A stretch of 34,543 nt of DNA from Candidatus Woesearchaeota archaeon (GTDB taxonomy: Archaea > Nanobdellota > Nanobdellia > Woesearchaeales > GW2011-AR4): positions 1 to 34,543 of the forward strand of contig JADHVG010000010.1 of the NCBI GenBank assembly GCA_016784105.1, written 5' to 3'. Below are positions 31,868 to 34,543 of this stretch, one piece after another. The position numbers and the translations under genes are program-made. Position 1 is the stretch's first letter. Every line of letters begins with the position of its first letter. The notes beneath the pieces are model-generated. The model saw only the letters and a program-made list of their open reading frames with translations, was not told where the DNA came from and ran no database searches.

Positions 31868-32716
31868 ATGAATTCTACTATCGTTAATTTAAAAAGTTCT
31901 TTTTCGATTATTAAGAACAATAAAATAATATTTTTACTGCTTTTTTTCTTGCAATTAATTCTTTTGATTTCTTTAACGTTCCTAGGTTCTTATTACAGTA
32001 TCATTATCTTGAGCAGTTCTAAAGACATAATAGAATACATGGAATCTATTAATTCTAATCTTGAAAGGGCTAAAGTTGAGATCTTGCAGGAAAAGATTCC
32101 TCTAGGAAACAATCCTGAGATGATATCTCAAAATTATGAAGTGATATTACATAACATCCTAAAATTATTCTTGTTTGCTTTCCTAATTTTTACTTTGCTA
32201 AATGGGTTAGTGTGGTTTTTAATTTCTAATATGGTTAAGAAAACAAAAAAAGGTTTCTCAGCAAAAAATATTCTATCTTTTGTTTTGAAATTTGCAATTG
32301 TTGGTTTAATTTTATTCCTATTGTCTTATTTTTTAATATCGAATTTAATGAAAATTGTTTTTAATGCATTCCTTGAGACTGATCCTTTGAGCTTCATTCC
32401 GTTATTTGTATTATCTTTAATATTGTTTTACTTTGTGTACGTTTCCATTCCCTTAATAAATAATATAAAATTAGATAAAAAAGGAATCAAACGTTTTGTG
32501 AAAGAAGTATTTTCTATTGGAACAAAAAAATTCGTTCCAGTAATAACTTCCTACTTAATAATTATTTTTTCAGTAATTTTATCTTCTTATCTTGTTTTTT
32601 ATTTTTTAGAATTAAATTTAGTGTTGTTATTACTAAGTTTATTGTTATTAGTAGAAATTCTTATCTGGACAAAAATCTATTTTTATATTGTAATAAATAA
32701 TTTAAACGGCTTCTGA
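31868..32716 (+). CDS. Six-TM integral membrane protein, last gene of cassette C
   Basis: A 282-residue polytopic membrane protein; the ATG at 31868, one base after the previous stop, is preferred over GTG at 31856. Helices lie near 18-48, 97-120, 137-160, 175-198, 221-245 and 248-276. GLVW after TM2 (113-116), FSIGTKK before TM5 (215-221) and IWTK in TM6 (266-269) match the cassette B protein at 22373, which has the same topology, so the two are paralogs despite low overall identity. The loop after TM1 is about 40 residues, longer than in B. The last 15 bases overlap the 3' end of the convergent gene at 32702. The role is unknown; presumed partner of the cassette's secreted proteins. Confidence 0.72.
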   Translation: MNSTIVNLKSSFSIIKNNKIIFLLLFFLQLILLISLTFLGSYYSIIILSSSKDIIEYMESINSNLERAKVEILQEKIPLGNNPEMISQNYEVILHNILKLFLFAFLIFTLLNGLVWFLISNMVKKTKKGFSAKNILSFVLKFAIVGLILFLLSYFLISNLMKIVFNAFLETDPLSFIPLFVLSLILFYFVYVSIPLINNIKLDKKGIKRFVKEVFSIGTKKFVPVITSYLIIIFSVILSSYLVFYFLELNLVLLLLSLLLLVEILIWTKIYFYIVINNLNGF

Positions 32717-33964
32717 TTGTGCTTCAGAGCATTCTGCTTCATTATCACTTGCTTCTTCATTATCGTTTACAGCTTCATAGTTCTCGTTAGATTTTTCTTC
32801 TGATTGATAATTCTCATTTGTAGCTTCTTCAGCTTCTTCTACAATCTCTTCTAGATCTGATGCTTCATTTTTATTTTCTTGCTCTCTTACTTTAGCAGCA
32901 ACATAGTTGCTGGCTTCTTCTCCTTCCAATCCTAGCTCTTCTGCTTCCGCTTCCAGCTTGCTTTCAAGGTTTGCTCTTTTTGCTGAATAAGCTTTTCCAT
33001 ATCTTTCAGGAGTCGTATCTCTATCACGTTTTATGTGCCTTGCTAGCCTAAAATAATGCTGTCTTGTGGCACTATCTCTTGAATTCTCTACCATATACTC
33101 ACAAAACTCTAGTAGTGCTTGTTTTGTTGCTACCTCTTCATTGACTCTATCCTTAGTAGATCCTCCTTTGTCGAAAGATTTTCTATAAAGATGCATGCGC
33201 TCTTCTCCTAAAATAATGTTTGTCATGGCATTTACATGTACCTTATAGTGATCAGCCAGTTTAGCTATTTCTTTAGCAGAATTAATTCCATTATATAATT
33301 TGATTTCTCCATGTTTTAATCTTCCTATTGCATTCACAACGTTTTTGTTTGGATGAACTCCAAATTTGGTTATTTTTTCTCCAGGTCCATACATTTCTTC
33401 CATTGCTTTTCCTAGTTTACTGGACTCAAACTTACGTGCATTAGCTTTTATATTGTAAGCTTGAGAAAGATAGTTTCCGAAATCATTCATAGGACCGGAA
33501 TATGTGCCTTTAGTGATGTATTTTCCAGGAAAACTTGTTTCAGTTTCATCCCTCATCATAGTTATTCCTTTGAACATAGGTCTTGGTCCATAAGAAGCGG
33601 ATTGATTTTGTTCTGTTGTGGCTTTCCATGCTTCGATATTAAGGTCATCTGCGTTAAAAACGGGACCAAATTTTTGGTAATTATCTTTTGAAACCGCTAT
33701 CTTATTTTGTGAAGTTGTAAATATAGCGTAATCACCCGCGAGGTGGGGTTTGTCATCAAATGCCATCAATCCTTTCATAGTTTTTGCAGTACACGGATTA
33801 TTGAATCCAACACTTATGGGGAACATTTCTCCATCTGTTCCGTAAGAATTATCATTAGGAGAAAGTAGATTACTCAACATGCCGCCATAAGAAGGTCCTT
33901 TATAGTGTCCACTATTAATCTTCTGGAATAGTACACTTTCACTTTGCAGTGCTGGTTTTACCAT
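32702..33964 (-). CDS. Unrecognised protein with GEERMH motif and acidic tail
   Basis: A 420-residue soluble protein; ATG at 33964 is preferred over TTG at 33979. The first 170 residues are Gly/Pro/Asn-rich with few hydrophobic runs (HYKGPSYGGMLSNLLSPND, FPISVGFNNPCTAKTM). Residues 195-330 are helical and include NAMTNIILGEERMHLYRKS followed about 20 residues later by NEEVATKQALLEF. This is reminiscent of zinc peptidase helices (HEXXH then a downstream Glu), but the first His is Gly, so an active zincin is doubtful. The tail from about 350 is acidic and coiled-coil-like (EEIVEEAEEATNENY; EEASDNEAE). There is no signal peptide. It ends inside the 3' end of the cassette C membrane gene. I do not recognise the family. 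Confidence 0.7.
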   Translation of the reverse strand: MVKPALQSESVLFQKINSGHYKGPSYGGMLSNLLSPNDNSYGTDGEMFPISVGFNNPCTAKTMKGLMAFDDKPHLAGDYAIFTTSQNKIAVSKDNYQKFGPVFNADDLNIEAWKATTEQNQSASYGPRPMFKGITMMRDETETSFPGKYITKGTYSGPMNDFGNYLSQAYNIKANARKFESSKLGKAMEEMYGPGEKITKFGVHPNKNVVNAIGRLKHGEIKLYNGINSAKEIAKLADHYKVHVNAMTNIILGEERMHLYRKSFDKGGSTKDRVNEEVATKQALLEFCEYMVENSRDSATRQHYFRLARHIKRDRDTTPERYGKAYSAKRANLESKLEAEAEELGLEGEEASNYVAAKVREQENKNEASDLEEIVEEAEEATNENYQSEEKSNENYEAVNDNEEASDNEAECSEAQSEAV

Positions 33965-33998
33965 TTTAGACTCTAACAAATATTGATTTAACTATTAT

Positions 33999-34018
33999 TT
34001 ACCATTTAATAGTGGTAA
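33999..34018. promoter_or_regulatory. Inverted repeat over the predicted transcription start
   Basis: TTACCA and TGGTAA are perfect 6-base arms with an 8-base spacer. It lies between the TATA box at 34025-34032 and the ATG at 33964, over the expected start site, so a regulator bound there could block transcription. Confidence 0.35.
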
Positions 34019-34024
34019 AACTAG

Positions 34025-34032
34025 TATATAAA
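34025..34032 (-). promoter_or_regulatory. TATA box for the GEERMH-motif gene
   Basis: Minus-strand reading TTTATATA preceded by CCGAAAGC (a good BRE). It predicts a start near 34002 and a leader of about 38 bases before ATG 33964. A second box-like CTTTATAAAC lies at 34048-34057. Confidence 0.5.
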
Positions 34033-34069
34033 GCTTTCGGTTTTATGTTTATAAAGAACTAAATCAGAA

Positions 34070-34543
34070 TTAAGCAGCTTTTTTCTTTTCTTTATAGAAA
34101 TGGTTTCCTTCCAGACTTTTTGGAGCAATAGATTCATTACTTTTAAAATATATCTGAGCTAATTGTTTTACTTCTTCAACCCTCATCTTGTCAGTATCAA
34201 CATAGTCAGAAATACCTAACCTTTTAACTAATTCTGGAATATGTTCCTCTTTAATCCTACCATAAATAACACCTTCAAGTTCTTTATCCTGTACATCTCT
34301 TAACTCATCAACAACCCCTTTATGTTCATCGATAGAGTAACCATGCTTTTTTTTGCTTATTTGATCTTTAAAGAACTGACTAGTTACTCCAGTATATGCT
34401 TGTATCAATAATTCTTCTTCAAGTTCTCCTTCAACATCTTTAGCACCAAGGCTTTTTTTAGCCGCCTCCAAGTAATGATCCCTTAAAGTTTCAACAAATT
34501 TTAGTTGAGTTTCAGAATTTTTTAATTTATCATAGTCTACCTT
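34070..34543 (-). CDS. Unrecognised helical protein (N-terminus beyond window)
   Basis: The frame is open from the right edge to TAA at 34070-34072, giving 157 visible residues that begin KVDYDKLKNSETQLKFVETL. A start at the TTG of 34471 is unlikely because the upstream codons read as the same helical, charged protein. Visible parts are an amphipathic helical region (QAYTGVTSQFFKDQISKKKH), a middle stretch VIYGRIKEEHIPELVKRLGI and a basic end YKEKKKAA. There are no membrane segments, Cys or known motifs. The protein is probably cytoplasmic and of unknown function. It lies 105 bases upstream of the GEERMH-motif gene on the same strand, but that gene has its own TATA box. Confidence 0.65.
   Translation of the reverse strand, partial: KVDYDKLKNSETQLKFVETLRDHYLEAAKKSLGAKDVEGELEEELLIQAYTGVTSQFFKDQISKKKHGYSIDEHKGVVDELRDVQDKELEGVIYGRIKEEHIPELVKRLGISDYVDTDKMRVEEVKQLAQIYFKSNESIAPKSLEGNHFYKEKKKAA

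Noticed and set aside
6014-32716. Archaellum or classical type IV pilus operon
   Set aside because: No assembly ATPase, TadC-like membrane platform or prepilin peptidase gene is in the window; only the N-terminal signals resemble pilins.

Overview
The window is AT-rich and reads as archaeal. TATA boxes such as TTTATAAA and TTTAAATA sit about 25-30 bases ahead of start codons (leaderless or short-leader transcripts), operons are very compact with ATGA overlaps, and regulators are small AbrB and ribbon-helix-helix proteins. Several protein families here are ones I remember from DPANN archaea (Woesearchaeota/Pacearchaeota-like genomes), usually annotated as hypothetical. That lineage is my inference from memory, not from a search.

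Layout. Positions 1-5814 are a mixed housekeeping region: the end of an unknown gene, an acidic coiled-coil protein and a methyltransferase (both minus strand), a small lipoprotein overlapping a four-knuckle zinc-ribbon protein, and then a free-standing HTH/LAGLIDADG homing-endonuclease-like gene that overlaps the start of metG (methionyl-tRNA synthetase of a bacterial-looking type). Positions 5815-32716 are dominated by three related operons for cell-surface proteins, here called cassettes A (6014-11014), B (13482-23125) and C (23269-32716). A RelE/AbrB toxin-antitoxin pair, a membrane protein with a perfect 26-residue cysteine repeat, and a pseudogene lie between A and B. Positions 32702-34543 hold two unrecognised minus-strand genes, the last cut by the window edge. 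No stretch above 300 bases lacks a gene or pseudogene. No rRNA, tRNA, CRISPR array or insertion sequence was seen.

How the genes work together. Each cassette starts with a tiny gene: a basic protein of unknown fold in A, a ribbon-helix-helix protein in B, an AbrB-fold protein in C. Repeats or palindromes of the operator kind lie upstream of each. Next comes a 620-753 residue protein with a class III (pilin-like) N-terminus and a shared C-x15-GGYI motif. Then comes a secreted Cys-rich or Ig/FN3-rich protein carrying a shared C-x13/14-C-x8-C helical module. B and C end with homologous six-TM membrane proteins, and A and B also encode TM proteins with a shared TGA(A/V)TGLE box. The simplest reading is three paralogous, separately regulated envelope or attachment complexes in tandem. 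The parts may be known as hypothetical families, but the three-fold cassette with exchanged regulators is the most notable system in the window.
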